64,000 bases of DNA, from positions 13,359,408 to 13,423,407 of the forward strand of contig NC_058150.1 in the NCBI RefSeq assembly GCF_011075055.1. The letters run 5' to 3'. The translations under genes and the position numbers were made by a program. Under the pieces are notes generated by a model, which worked only from the letters and a program-made list of their open reading frames with translations, was not told the origin of the DNA and did no database searches. Position 1 is the stretch's first letter. Each line of letters starts with the position of its first letter. Positions 33,420-45,605 of this stretch are shown in pieces. This DNA is from Mangifera indica. Lineage: Eukaryota > Streptophyta > Magnoliopsida > Sapindales > Anacardiaceae.

Positions 33420-34450
33420 AATCATACATAATATGAGTTGCTATAAGTAATTATCTGGCTTTCATGTGTTTAATTTCCTCCAATAACTCATTAAAAACAA
33501 TATTTTGTAATTTTTGTATTTCTTTTATCATAAATAAAAAGTGTATCTAACAATGAAATCTTGACATTCAACAATGGAGGAAAAAATTGCTAGAAAAGCA
33601 ACTTAACAAGCTTGGGAATTTTTAACTTAAAAATTAAATTAACTTTTTGAATTACTAAATATAAAGATACAAATAAAGAAATTATTTTATTTTACTTTTT
33701 CAATGAAAATTTGTCACAATATCCATTTTTCAGAATGATTTATTTATGATTTTGATCATAACAATTAAACCCATCTAATATCATTCATTCATACATATTT
33801 ACAAGCATAACCATCTATTTAAAAATTTAAAAAATAGATATTAGACATTGATATTTTGATAGGAAAGAGTAATGCTATATGCACTCGATTTTAAGTCATT
33901 AAATATTCAGATGATGTGTCATAATAAAAAATGTCTTACTTTATCCATAATTTAAAATCATTTGATCATATAATGATATATCATTTAGATATTTAATTGG
34001 ATATTCAAAATTGAATATATATAATTTTATTGGACTGAAAAACATATAATACATAGAATATAAAATGCATGTACAAATAAATTTAACTAACTTATTCATA
34101 CAAATTGATATGATAACATATGATTAGATGATTAGATAATATAATTATTTACTTTTTCTCTCACTTTAAAATTATTTATTACATATTGTTATATCAATTT
34201 ATATAGATAATTTTTAAAAATTTACTTGCACATATGGCATTACTCTAATGCATATTGCATTTTTATTTTCACATAATGACTAGTTAGATTATTTATATCT
34301 GATAGTACCTATCATTTATATATTTTTTCAGTTTGTTTTTTAGCCAAAAGAGCATGACAATACTCTGTTTAGTTGTAACCCTACAAACACATTTAGTATA
34401 AAAATAGAATTATGCGTACAAATAAATTGTATAAATTTTTACTAACAACT
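33420..34450 (+). repeat. Segmental direct repeat, copy B
   Basis: Partner of 31685-32835, same orientation. It holds the better-kept MITE at 33866-34246. It ends near GCGTACAAATAAATTGTATA, matching the end of copy A. Confidence 0.75.
33866..34246. mobile_element. MITE with AGAGTAATGC(T/C)ATATG ends
   Basis: Left end AGAGTAATGCTATATG; right end reverse-complemented AGAGTAATGCCATATG: 15 of 16 match over 381 bp. AT-rich, no coding. No target duplication seen. Copy A has a degraded version at 32160-32532, so it was present before the segment duplicated or is part of a larger repeat. Confidence 0.65.
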
Positions 34451-34884
34451 TGTAATTGGCCAATATAATTTTTATTTTTTGTTCTCACCACAAATCATCT
34501 AGTAAAATGTCATCACATCACGTTGTATACAAAAGTTTGTATAATTTATTGATACATGTAGCATTCCTCGTAATATAAACATCAGATCTCGGAAACTTCC
34601 CTAAAATTTAAGACACTGGTAATACAAAATTATCCAAAGGAGTTCACATAGGATGAAAATACTTGACAGTAGGTAGAAAACTGATTGAAACAATAATTAA
34701 TAAAGGATTTAGAAGTCGTGAGTAAATTGCCTTTATATCAGAATTAAGAACTATTTCGCGTCTCTTTTTCGCTCTTTGGAATTTACTCTAACATAACATC
34801 ATTTTACAGTTTATATAAATGCCTCTCCCTAAAGTCTTCATCAAAAAGCCTCTCCGATGGCTTCTTCTCAACAGCCGCCAAGAA
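34451..34884. other. AT-rich spacer
   Basis: No gene or repeat of note. Confidence 0.3.
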
Positions 34885-35160
34885 AATGTATATTACGATA
34901 CGATATGATATGTAATATATAATATGAAAAACTATATTTTTTATACATCATATGAGACACAATTCAATTAACATGAAAATTATTATGGCTATTAGGGTTC
35001 TCTAAACTGGGTAAGACATTAAAATAAAGCAGTCATAACATAAGAAGTTAATTTTAATTAAGATAATCATAATTAACGTTTATACTAATTGACTCAACAA
35101 CAAAATCATTTCTGTTGAACTTTCTTCACAAATCAGAATCCTCCAAATATCAAATGTTGA
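34885..35160 (+). repeat. Dispersed repeat (ATACGATATGATATG family)
   Basis: TTACGATACGATATGATATG, then TTATTATGGCTATTAGGGTT, CTCTAAACTGGGTAAG and AAGATAATCATAATTAAC, as at 52900-53190 and (inverted) 10485-10690. Confidence 0.55.
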
Positions 35161-35176
35161 GGAAGAACCATCTTTA

Positions 35177-35349
35177 TTAATGCCCCATTACTACAAAGTG
35201 GTCTTCTGGTTCTGCATAATCAGGTTGTTTGGATGGTGAAGGAGCTTGGCTTGGCGACCCAAGAGAATTGGAATTTTCATTGCACTGGCTGCCATCTCCT
35301 TCTTCACACTCATCATCATCTTCATCATCTGCGTCATCTGCCATAGTAT
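35177..35349 (-). pseudogene. Acidic C-terminal exon of an unrecognised gene
   Basis: On the minus strand, a pyrimidine-rich stretch and AG (35350-35351) lead into a frame reading TMADDADDEDDDECEEGDGS, then QCNENSNSLGSPSQAPSPSK and QPDYAEPEDHFVVMGH with TAA at 35177-35179. AATAAA overlaps the stop. The composition (acidic run, Ser/Pro linker, defined tail) and the poly(A) word look like the last exon of a real protein, not chance. No upstream exon was recognised, so it is either a gene fragment like the other captured pieces or the 3' end of a gene whose other exons I missed. Confidence 0.5.
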
Positions 35350-35980
35350 CTTTGATAAACAAAGAGCTAACAATCATAGTAAGGAGGAAAAAAAGTATAT
35401 AATATTATATTATAGTTGAGCAACAAAGAGCTCAAACTCGACTCAATAATTATTGAGTCAAGTGATGAAATTGTGAGTAGTTCATAATAGACATCAGAAG
35501 TGATTGAAGAAATTAAGCACAATCAAGGTTTGTCGTGAGTATGACCATTAATGAGAGGCATATATAAGCAGTATAACTAGTATTTCATTCAATATAAGGC
35601 TACTGATAAGTGACAATAAGCCGAGGGAAGCCAACAAAGACTTTTTTGACTAAGCCCGAGCACCCAGAATTGTCGACCAGGTTAACTTCCATTATAAGTA
35701 AAATGTGATTTCACCTTAACGAACCACTATGATGAAATGAGATGCTTAGTTTTTTGCAGTTATTTTAGAAAATAGGACATAACTTTCACTTTTTTCCTAT
35801 TGTAGATATCAAATAAACAAAACTATGAATGTTTGTTTTATTTTGTTTTGAAAGTAAGGTATTTAGTTGGTATCTTAATAAAAAATAATAAAAGTTTGGT
35901 CAGATCAATGTGAACATTTTAACTAAATTAAAAATAAAATACTTTAGAATAGGATCATTCTATAGAAAAGTAATTATTTA
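35350..35980. other. Spacer upstream of the acidic exon
   Basis: No supported exon. If the acidic exon belongs to a gene in place, its intron would lie here. Confidence 0.3.
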
Positions 35981-35984
35981 TAGA

Positions 35985-36430
35985 ATAGGGGCTTCGTGGG
36001 CTTAGAGGAGGATTCTTGTTAGTAGGGATTGGTGTAGAGGTCTTATTATCAGTTGCATTGGTGATGGTCAGGATATGTCACTATGGCTTGATTATTGGCT
36101 TCCTTAAGTGATATTTGCTCTTTCAGGGTCTTATCGGCTATTGGCCTCCCTTGGGATGCCAAGGTTTCTAATCTCATCCGTGATGACCAATGGGTCTTCC
36201 CACCGAGTAGTTTGCAACTTCAGCGAGTCTAGGATTTCCGTACTCACCTGCGGATTTCCAATCATCTTGTCTAGAAAAGCCACTCTTTCGACAAGTTTTC
36301 AGTAGACTCTGTATGGGATATGTTACAAACCCGGAGAGATGTTACTTCTATACACCACCTGCTCTAGTTCCTGGGGCACGTTTCGCAACACTCATTTATC
36401 CTTTGGCTCCATATCTTCATTTTTCTTCAA
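35985..36430 (+). pseudogene. L1-type LINE, RT C-terminal fragment
   Basis: Plus-strand frames give RRILVSRDWCRGLIISCIGD and IGDGQDMSLWLDYWLP, then AKVSNLIRDDQWVFPP and VDSVWDMLQTRRDV, with stops and shifts between. This is the region after the RT palm of plant L1 LINEs, including the start of the zf-RVT domain. It is 5'-truncated, as LINEs usually are. No poly(A) tail found. Confidence 0.8.
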
Positions 36431-37412
36431 TTTCTTTGTAAAATTCATCTCCAAATTGAGTCCCTGGGTTACTATTAGCTGATTATGGCTATATGTTTAC
36501 ACATATTTTACTGAGAAATAAGAAAATTTTGGGCAAAGCTATCCGTGGCTACAGAACATTTAGGTGCACATTTCTTTTTGATCGTGCTCATCATTGTAAT
36601 CAACTTTGTCCACCTAGGTGAACTTTTTTTAATATATCATGCCACATGCAAGTGCTCTTTTTTGCCATTATTGGCCAACTTTCATCATTGTCAGTTTGGG
36701 ATTTCTTGGTATCATTTGTATAAAAATTTAACTGTACGAAGTTGACCATCCACTTTAACATAAAGACAAACATACAAGATTTTCGAAAGTTTACAATATG
36801 TGTTCACATGTACTCAAGTTTAAGCAGGGAAAGCGATGTCACACCTCATTTCCCGTTTTAGTGTTATGTGAAGTGTGATATGAGTTGTTACATGCAGAAA
36901 CAAGCTCCTTCAGGAAAAAGGCCTTCCCGACAATCTATTTAAATAAATACCTCTTCCTTAACTCTTTGTTAAAATTATATGTATACACTTTTAAGTAGAT
37001 AATTAGGATCTAGTTACTAAATCGATGTTTTATTAGCATCTTTCACACATCTTTGTTATATTTTACTGTTTTGATCACGTTTAATAGTATTTTTGAATTT
37101 AAAACGTATTAAACATATATTTTATATGTTTGTTGTATCAAAACGTCCATATTATACGTTGTTGTATTTCTTAATAATTTTATTTTTTACAAAAGATAAA
37201 ATGATGTTGTTTTACAAAATACGAAATGACATTTTTAGATAAAGTTTATAAAACTCTACTCAAATAGTGACAAATTGCGTTCATTTTCTTTCAAAATTAA
37301 AAATCCCTTACAATCTCATATATTTTTTTCTATTTAATTTTTGTTTATCAACTCATTATTTTATCCTTTAATTTGTTGAAACTTGGAATCGATAGTTCAC
37401 ATTATTGACTTG
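36431..37412. other. AT-rich spacer before Athila copy 2
   Basis: No gene. The last bases before the LTR (37408-37412, ACTTG) are where a target duplication would lie, but the other end of the element is lost. Confidence 0.3.
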
Positions 37413-37550
37413 TGGTTAGTGCTGTTGTTGACACCCAAATTAAAATCTTAAATTCTTACAACAAAAATATAGTAAATAAAAGTAGGGATCATTTTCTCGA
37501 AGAGTTTCAATTAATACGTTATCACAAATCACTCAAAACAAGAAAATTGG

Positions 37551-37591
<41 letters not shown>

Positions 37592-38726
37592 CGTTTCTAC
37601 GAATTGTAATTAAAAACAGAAAAAAAAATTTAACAAAATAATCTAAAATAAATATTCAATTGAGCAAACCTTGGTCTACGGTCACATCCACTGTTGAAAC
37701 TACTATTGGTGATCAACACCCAAGAGTTTCAAATTAATTATTCAAATATTTGTTGTGGTATTAATTATTTGTCTCTCCTTATGATTAGTTAACCCTTATT
37801 GATTAACAACTCTGATACGATCTCAAATTTAATTAAACAATAGCATTAAAAAATAAAAATACCAACGAAACAAGACAACACAAGTGTACGACATTGTATT
37901 TAATCCAGTTGATTATTTTCCTATAAATTACAATTCCTGATACAGCAAACAATAAATCTCAGTTGCCACTTCGATTAGATGGATTGAACCATTATGGATT
38001 CATCACCTAAACTAGCAGTAGATTATATTAATTGATAAACTAATCGTGTATCTTAGCAATCATCCAACATAATCATGAAAAATAATTCAGAAAAAAAATC
38101 AATACTTGAATAATTAAAAAGATGCATAAAAAAAAAATAAAAGTCTCACAATCCTTGTAGTTCAATGGTTTTAAATCCCTTCAATCAAGAGAAAAGAGTT
38201 TAGCCACTGTATGTCATGCTCCTATCTCTAATTCTCTAGATCAAATTCAAGAAAATGGCGATAATAATCAAAAGAAGCACACTCCCTCCCCAAAAAGAAA
38301 AATTTATATATATATATATATTCTCCAAATCAAATAATGATGATAATAATCTTTATATATCTCTAAGAAAATATATTTATCTATATATATCCCTTATCTA
38401 AAATATTCCTCTTTTCTAGCTAATAATCAGCTCTTTTCTAGGAAGCAAATCCTAACTTTTTTAGAATATCTCAACTGATTTGGACGTCCAAATTTAATTT
38501 TTGAAATTTGCTCTCGTCATTTTATGTGTCCGCACCTAGTCAGTCTCACGAATTTTGTTTATTAGTAGATCTGATCCAATTTTTATACTTCTTGGCCTAG
38601 CTTACTCCAAAAATGCTCAGAGCTTCATAAATGCAAAAAGATAAATAATTCTATTAGCTTAAATTAAATTTTCACACAACATAAAAGAATTAGAAGTCAA
38701 AATAATGACAATTAACAACATTATCA
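37413..38726 (-). repeat. 3' LTR of Athila copy 2
   Basis: About 1.31 kb, aligned with 5824-7184. It contains a 40-base run of G at 37552-37591, where copy 1 has only AGAGGAGG. The start TGATAA follows the polypurine tract directly. Confidence 0.88.
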
Positions 38727-38745
38727 AATTCTCCCACACTTATCT
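38727..38745 (-). promoter_or_regulatory. Polypurine tract of Athila copy 2
   Basis: On the minus strand GATAAGTGTGGGAGAATT immediately precedes the LTR start TGATAA. This would prime plus-strand DNA synthesis and anchors the LTR boundary. Confidence 0.8.
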
Positions 38746-40847
38746 TATGCTTGTCCTCAAGCAAACCACAATTATCATTTAAAACAAAACAAAAAGGCTC
38801 TATCAATTCCTTTCTCTTGATACCAAAAAGTGTGCATACCTTAAGATTCAAACCAACGGAGACTTAAGCAACAACACACATCATAATCAAACTTCACAAG
38901 GAGATGCGCACAAAGACAAACCAAGATAGTCGCATTCTAAAGCGTGTATGAAGTTTTGGTGAATCTCCTCACGATTATCACTCATACCACTCATGTGTTT
39001 AATGGTTCGGTGTTTCACTCAAGTTCTTCCAATGCAAACATTCTACCATAGGCTTGCTTATACATCAAATCTCCACCACTTAGATTATATACATGCATAA
39101 ATCAAAAGGACTTTATTTTAGGTTGTAATGGGGCTTCAGGTAAATGTGAAGGTTAGAACCATGAGCATTAACAAAGTATTTAAATACATAGAGGGAACAA
39201 AAATCTAAAGCTGAAACCATTACATTCACCACATTTCTCTTGTCATTTCTTGTTACTGCCACATTTTTTTTCATTCAAATTCTATTTTTTCTTTTCTGTC
39301 TTTTTTTTTTCTACTTTTGATTTTTTTTCTTTTTTTTTTTTTCAACAATTAAGAGAATTTGGGAGTAAAGATAACAACATAAAGCAGTAGCAATTACAAA
39401 TCCTCATTCCAACTTCTTTTTGCAATCTCATCCTAATACATTTAAGTCCCATGTTTCCCCCCACACTTAAATTTTTCAAGACAACAAATTCAACAAGCAA
39501 TAAAATTCAATTTAAATGCCCTACTAACATTCATGGTTAAGTGAGGATATTTGCTTGAAGGCTTGGGTTTGTAAAATGGTTTTAGATCAAAGAATCAAAG
39601 GCTCTGTAAGGCTCAAGGGACTAACTAGGGAAATTAAAATAGGTTGGCTTTTTAAGCTAAAGGGTTTAAACAAGAATGTCTTTATCATTTTCATGCATGC
39701 ATATATCAATGAGATCTCAAAACGATTTAAAGCAAGTTCTAGAGATATATTCACATGAGAAAATACCACTCATCAAAGAAAACAAAGATTGATATGTATG
39801 TTTCAATCTTTACTTTTTGGCTTAAAACTCACGGGGTAATCAATTCACCTTAACTTCAAACAAAACTCTATCACTTAATTATCAAAATTTGTTTAAGTGC
39901 GTAACCCTAGTTAATCTAACAAATCAATGTGCCTTGCTCTCACACTTAATCAACTAAATCCTATAGCATGCACATAATTTAATTCATTCAAAATAAAATT
40001 AATGGAACTATTTGGTTAACTAAACCAGGGAGAGTACACCAGCTGCTATATCAATGAAAAACACAAACAGAAACCAAAATTTAACTAGCAAAGAATAATA
40101 ACACAAACCAAACAAGACGAAAAACATCAGAAGAAGCACAATACTAAGAAGAATAGAAAATAGACAGAAAAACATAATAGGTAGATAGAAGAGAGTAGAA
40201 GAACATAATCGAACAAAATAAAAACAGAACAAAAAGACAAAATATAAGAACAAATCAGAAAAATTGAAAAATAAAACACAAGTAAACCCTCCCCCTACAC
40301 TTAAACCAAATATTGTCCACAATGTTTAAACAAAACACACCATAATTAAAACTGAAATTTAAAAGAAAAGGGAAAGAAAACTTTTCTGGATCTATGGAAA
40401 AAGAAACAACAACCAATATTATAGAGAGGGAGGATAAAGTGGCGTGAATCCTTGAGAATTGAAAAATGCCATCAAATTGCGCTCCATGCGGTCTAATTTT
40501 GGGTCAAATTAATTGCTAATTGAGTGATATAAGAACCAAAGATCAAAGGTTTAATTTTCTTTGGACCAGTGATTGCGATTGAGTAAGCAACCAAAAACCT
40601 AAATTAACTTGAATATTATGTTCTATACACTACAACAAATAAAACTCAACCTTAGAAATAATACCTATACTATCCCTCCTTTTGAAAAATTAAAAGCTAC
40701 GAAACACTATAAATATTTAAACACAGGACCTTTTAAATAAGAACTCTTCGAAACACTAGGGTTGTATAGAGCAGAATCAATTGACCATTAATGCCACAAA
40801 TCAACAGGATTAAATTTAGGACTATAATCACATTGGGAACGTACATA
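38746..40847 (-). other. Athila 3' non-coding region
   Basis: Long untranslated part typical of Athila between the last ORF and the polypurine tract. It has T/C-rich runs on the plus strand (39290-39345). Frames such as 40020-40322 are low-complexity and not supported as genes. Confidence 0.6.
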
Positions 40848-41290
40848 TCATTCACTCTTTGCATCCACTTTTTTTAGAAACCCTAAAGCAATGTTAAATT
40901 CAAAAATTGAAAATGAACATTTTCTCCCCATTATCCTAAACTCAACTATGCCCTTGGTAAACAAATCAAACTTCTCATTATCATTAAATTGAAATGTTGT
41001 GTAAAATTCACAAGTTAGCTCAGTAAAGGTAGGGCAGTTCATATATGCATAATTTTTCCAATCCATCCTATCAACTAGCTCATCAATTTCATTAAGAATG
41101 CCCAATTGATCAATTGTTTGAGTATGAACATACTTACAGGGGTAGATTTTTCATTCACATATAGACTCATATCGTTGTTGGTCTTGCTTATCAATAAAGG
41201 TGTTGAAGCCGCCTAGTTTGAGCTTTAGGCTACTGGAGAGTTCCATTTTCTTCCCATTTTGAGTGTGCGAACGTGGACCAGAATGGGTTA
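40848..41290 (-). pseudogene. Athila-specific ORF (ATHILA ORF-1 family) fragment
   Basis: Open for 85 residues (40848-41105): MGILNEIDELVDRMDWKNYA, then TFTELTCEFYTTFQF, GIVEFRIMGRKCSFSIFEFN and ALGFLKK. This is the conserved core of the extra ORF carried 3' of integrase in Athila elements, function unproven, sometimes called env-like. The same frame reads upstream through DKQDQQRYESICE and a stop near 41147, to about 41290. Confidence 0.75.
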
Positions 41291-42005
41291 AAGTTGTGGC
41301 ACTTTGTCATGGCTAAGGTGATAGTGAGGAAGATGATGATTGAGGCATCGACTGTGCAGGAAAGTATGAAGACTATTAAGTTTAGTTGACAGAGGATTCT
41401 TCAGGTTCCAATAACGGCTCTGGTGTAAGGGGTTTCTAACAGGTGGATGGTGTTGGTCTTTGATGTTATGAGCGGGTCCTTACCATAGCGGTGCAGAATG
41501 AGGACAGGGGCTACTAAGGCTTAAGTGGGAGAGAAAGTATGGTACGTGGGTTTTGGCAAATATGATTTCTGGAAATGTAAAACCCAACATTATACTTACA
41601 CTTAAGCATATAGGCTTCTTATGTTTAAGAAAATAACATAGCAAGAACTGGACTTTGACAAAAACACATGACCCAGCTCCAAAACACTAAAATGTAAGAC
41701 TATTCTTCTATTAACAATTATATGAGGCTAACTAGAACCTTGCGGAAGGAAGAAGATGATTGCACAGTTAAAAAAAATTAATTAAAATGAACTTGATCAA
41801 AAAGATCATAAAAATAATTGTCAATTAAACATCAAAGATCCTAAAACTGATTTTTAAAATCAAAATTGAAACATATAAACTAAAATTAAAAACAAATGTC
41901 TATAAAAATTAAAATTAAAGTATTAATAAAATGAGATTGAAAACTTGGGTTGCCTCTCAAGTATCACCTTTGTTTATTGTCATTGGCTTGACGTAATGCT
42001 TTCGT

Positions 42006-42275
42006 CTATTTATTAATGTAGACGGGATCTTTCAGCTCTACTTCTTCTACATTTTCAACTTGCAATCCTTCATAAAAAGGCTTGAGTCTGTGGCCATTAA
42101 CTTTAAACACTTTCGAGGTTGTTAAGCTCTGAATCTCTACTACACCATGCAAAAACATGTTAGTAATAACAAAAGGTTCAATCCAATGAGATCGCAATTT
42201 ACTTAGAAACAACCGAAGTCTTGAATGATAAAGGAGAACTTTTTGGCCAATTGAAAATTTTTTTCTAGAAATCAT
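42006..42275 (-). pseudogene. pol: Athila copy 2 integrase C-terminal domain
   Basis: Eighty-nine residues colinear with 478-747 of copy 1: [20 protein letters not shown] and the tail [16 protein letters not shown]. The integrase core remnant lies to the right at about 42590-42870 (WGIDFMGPF visible at 42832-42858), broken by stops. Confidence 0.85.
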
Positions 42276-43146
42276 TTTATTTGAAAATTTCTTCTAATTC
42301 TTGCAATTGTAATTTTCTATGTTCGCTACTCTCATCCAACTTCATGTTGCATTGTTTAACTGCCCAATATGTTTTATGCTCTAATTCCACTTAAAGATGG
42401 CAGGTCTTACCGAATACCAACCTGTATGGTAACATGCCAATTAGTGTTTTGTATGTTGTTCTATACACCTACAACGCATTATCTAAGCGCAAACTCTAAT
42501 CTTTTCTAGTTAGACCAATAGTCTTCACAATGATGGGCTTAATCTCTTAGTTCAAAACCTCAATTTTTTTACTAGTTTACGAATGGTATGACGTAGCAAT
42601 CTAGTGTGTTATACCATATTTTTTTAGTAGTGCCTCCACTATTTGGTTGCAAAAGTGCTTCCCTTGATAGCTAATTAGGGCCTTTGAAATGTCGAACCTG
42701 CTAAATATGTTAGATTTAAGGAAACCTGAAACAATTTTAGAGTTATCAGGTTAGGTAGCTTTCGCTTCTACCCATTTCAAGATATAATAAACAACTAATG
42801 AAATATAAACGTAACTAAATGAAGCTGGAAAAGGTCCCATGAAATCAATACCCCAAACATCAAAAATTTCACAAACTAAAATTAGAGTTTGAGGCATCTC
42901 ATTTTTTTATAAAATATTACCTATTTTTTGACAGTGTTCACAAGATTTGCAAAAAGAGTATGAGTCTCAAAATAAAGTTGGCCAGTGAAATCCACAATCT
43001 AGAATTTTTCTTGTTATCCTTTTGGCTCCAAAATGGCCTCCACAAGCATACGAATGGTAGAAGGTAATAATAGAAGTAATTTCAGTTTCAAGTACAAATC
43101 TTCTTATAATCTGATCAGCACAATGTTTCCACAAATATAGGTCATC

Positions 43147-43455
43147 CTATAAGTAATACTTTGGATCATTTTTTAGCTTGTCTCTTTGAGCCTTTGATAA
43201 CCCAGCTGGTAACATGTTAGTAACCGAATAATTCATAATGTTTGCATGCCAAGTTAGACTACGGCTTGGTGAAAACAACTGTTCATCAGGAAATTCATCT
43301 TGCAGATTTTGCTCATTTTTCACATGAACCAGGCTACTCAAATGATCAGTAACACGATTCTCTACTCTACTTTTATCTTTGATCTCAAGGTCAAACTCAC
43401 TTAATAGAAGAATCCACCTTATATGCTTTGGTTTCGCCTCATTCTTTGTTATCAA
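43147..43455 (-). pseudogene. pol: Athila copy 2 RNase H C-terminus and following linker
   Basis: 102 residues starting [20 protein letters not shown], the end of RNase H as in copy 1, then the linker to the integrase zinc-binding domain. The TTEKELLA part of RNase H is in another frame just to the right (about 43540-43610). Confidence 0.8.
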
Positions 43456-43981
43456 TTACTTAAGGGTTGCATGATCAGAATAAATAACAACTTTAGTACC
43501 TAATAAATAAAAACGAAATTTTTCTAAAGCAAAAACAATAGCCAAGAGTTCTTTTTTAGTGGTTGAATAATTTTTCTGTACATCATTTAATGTCATTAAG
43601 GCATAATATATAGTATGTGGTGTTCTTCCAACTCACTGGCCCAAAACAACTCCTACAGTATGATCACTCACATCACACATTATCTCAAATGGAAGACTCT
43701 AATCAAGTGGCTAGATAGTTGGTACCGAGATCAGCAGCTGCTTCAACTTGTCAAATACATTCTTACACCCTTCATCAAACTTGAAAGCCATATCTTTTTG
43801 TAGCAACTTGCACAATAGCAATGCAATATGTGAAAAATCCTTAATAAAGCGTCGATAAAAACCTGTATTGCCAAGGCAAGACCAACTTCCTGCACACTAG
43901 TGGGGTAAGGCAGAGATTGAATAATATCAATTTTAGCTTTATCTACCTTTATACCCCTAGCTAAAACTACATGCCTCAAAA

Positions 43982-44251
43982 CTATACCTTGTTTAACCAT
44001 AAATGGCATTTTTCAAAATTTAAAACAAGGTTAGTTTCAATGCATCTTTGCAAAATAAATGCAAGATTATGCAAACAATTATCGAATGAATCCTCATGAA
44101 TAGTAAAATTATTCATAAAAAGTTCTATAATATGTTCAACATAATTTGAAAATATACCAACCATACATCTTTCAAAAATGGTTGGAGCATTATAGGCTTC
44201 GAATGACATTCGTCGATATACAAAGGTTCCAAATGGGCATGTGAAAATCAT
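43982..44251 (-). pseudogene. pol: Athila copy 2 RT palm with mutated FMNN box
   Basis: Eighty-nine residues: IFTCPFGTFVYRRMSFEAYN, then IIELFMNNFTIHEDSFDNCL and IETNLVLNFEKCH. The catalytic FMDD of copy 1 is FMNN here, so both metal-binding Asp residues are lost by G-to-A changes on the coding strand. RT blocks 1-3 lie in broken frames at 44310-44600. Confidence 0.88.
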
Positions 44252-44719
44252 CTTCTCTGATCTTCTAAAGTAATTGCAATCTGAAAATAATCTGAAAAGC
44301 CATCTAGAAAATAATAGTAAGCTCAGCCAACTAGTCTTTTTAACATCTGATCAATAAACGATAAAGAAAAATGATTTGTATGGGTTACAATATTTAATTT
44401 CCTATAATCTATACAAACTCGCTACCCATTTTGAACTCGGGTGGGCACCAACTCGTTATTTTGATTTTTTACCATTGTGATACTAGTCTTCTTTGGTACA
44501 ACTTGAACAGGGTTGACCCATTCACTATCAAAAATTGGGTAAATCACTTCGACTTAAAGCAACTTCAGAATCTCCTTCTTCACCACTTCCATCATCGGTG
44601 AGTTCAACCTCTTTTGTGGCTATCGAATTGGTCTAGCTTCTTTTTCAAGTAGAATTCGATGCATTCATGTAGAGGGACTGATTCCTTTAATATAAGTAAT
44701 GATCCATCCTATGGTTGTT

Positions 44720-44908
44720 TTACTCCTCATTTAATTTACTAGAAATGATTACTCGTAAGGTCTCAATATCTCCAAGATATATGTATTTGAGGTGATCTGG
44801 AAGAGGTTTCAATTCTAGCATTGGTGCTTGTAATACAGAAGGTACAAGTGTTTTCTTAGCTGCTAGTAGCTTAATATAAGACATATTATCTAAATTTTTT
44901 AGTTCCAT
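44720..44908 (-). pseudogene. Athila copy 2 protease-RT linker
   Basis: Sixty-two residues, LELKPLPDHLKYIYLGDIET in common with 3235-3633 of copy 1. Alignment with copy 1 continues to 45060 and then ends. Confidence 0.8.
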
Positions 44909-45060
44909 GAACTCATCATTTTTGCCATTATATTTTGAAGATCTGAATTTAATTTAAGTTCATCATTTTCTTTCAAAAGATGCTCTCGGTTGGCCATTTT
45001 CAACTCATCTTCACCATCAAGTTCAAAAACATCCTACACTAGAGAATCAATTAAATCAAC

Positions 45061-45366
45061 ATACCATTTTTTCTCATTCCAGCAACTAATAACTAGGTCC
45101 TATGACATATGAACGACAAATTAAAAAAATTAAAACAAAAGAAACAAAAGGTCATTCTTAATGACATAGAAATATATATATCTGATCAACCTTTGTTGTG
45201 GCCTCCCTTCCTTTGGTTGGCTAATCTAAAAATCATCATAGATATTAGGATGTTTCAATATATGGTACATATCATATCAATACGATAGGATACATATGAA
45301 AAATGATATATTTCAGTAGGCGCATAAAAAATTGGTATGAATATATAGGTATATTATACAATACAC
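45061..45366. other. Spacer between Athila copy 2 and the copia LTR
   Basis: About 300 bp with ATCAATACGATAGGATAC-like text (ATACGATAC family debris). No gene. Confidence 0.4.
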
Positions 45367-45605
45367 TGTAAGAATTTTAACTCACATGACATATTAAAAG
45401 ATTATTTTATCAAGTTTAATAGTATTTATTTGATAAAGTAATTAATATTTAATAAAATTTTCAATATAAAAATTTTATTGACTAATATAAAGAAGTAACT
45501 CCTTATGATGAAAAGATATAACTCTTTATGATAAAAAGATATGACTTTTTATAAGTATGTGACTTTTAATGAGAAGTCATAATTAACTCTATAAATAGGA
45601 ATTAG
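45367..45605 (+). repeat. Copia element B, 5' LTR part
   Basis: Starts TGTAAGAATTTTAACTCACA and aligns in direct orientation with 49991-50225 (CACATGACA.ATTAAAAG, TTTAATAAAA, ATGACTTTT, AATTAACTC.ATAAATAG). The match ends near 45605, close to the truncated end of copia element A. Confidence 0.7.

Larger units (their letters stand above)
37413..45060 (-). mobile_element. Athila-type Ty3/gypsy retrotransposon, 3' part (copy 2)
   Basis: Same family and strand as copy 1. It runs in element order from the linker before RT (45060) through RT, RNase H, integrase, a 3' ORF region, polypurine tract and 3' LTR (37413-38726). Similarity to copy 1 stops abruptly at 45060, so gag, protease and the 5' LTR are gone. 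All frames are broken. Confidence 0.92.

Noticed and set aside
40020..40322. Open frame of 100 residues, Phe/Leu-rich, minus strand
   Set aside because: Low-complexity hydrophobic translation of an A/AAC-rich Athila 3' untranslated region; no counterpart expected there.
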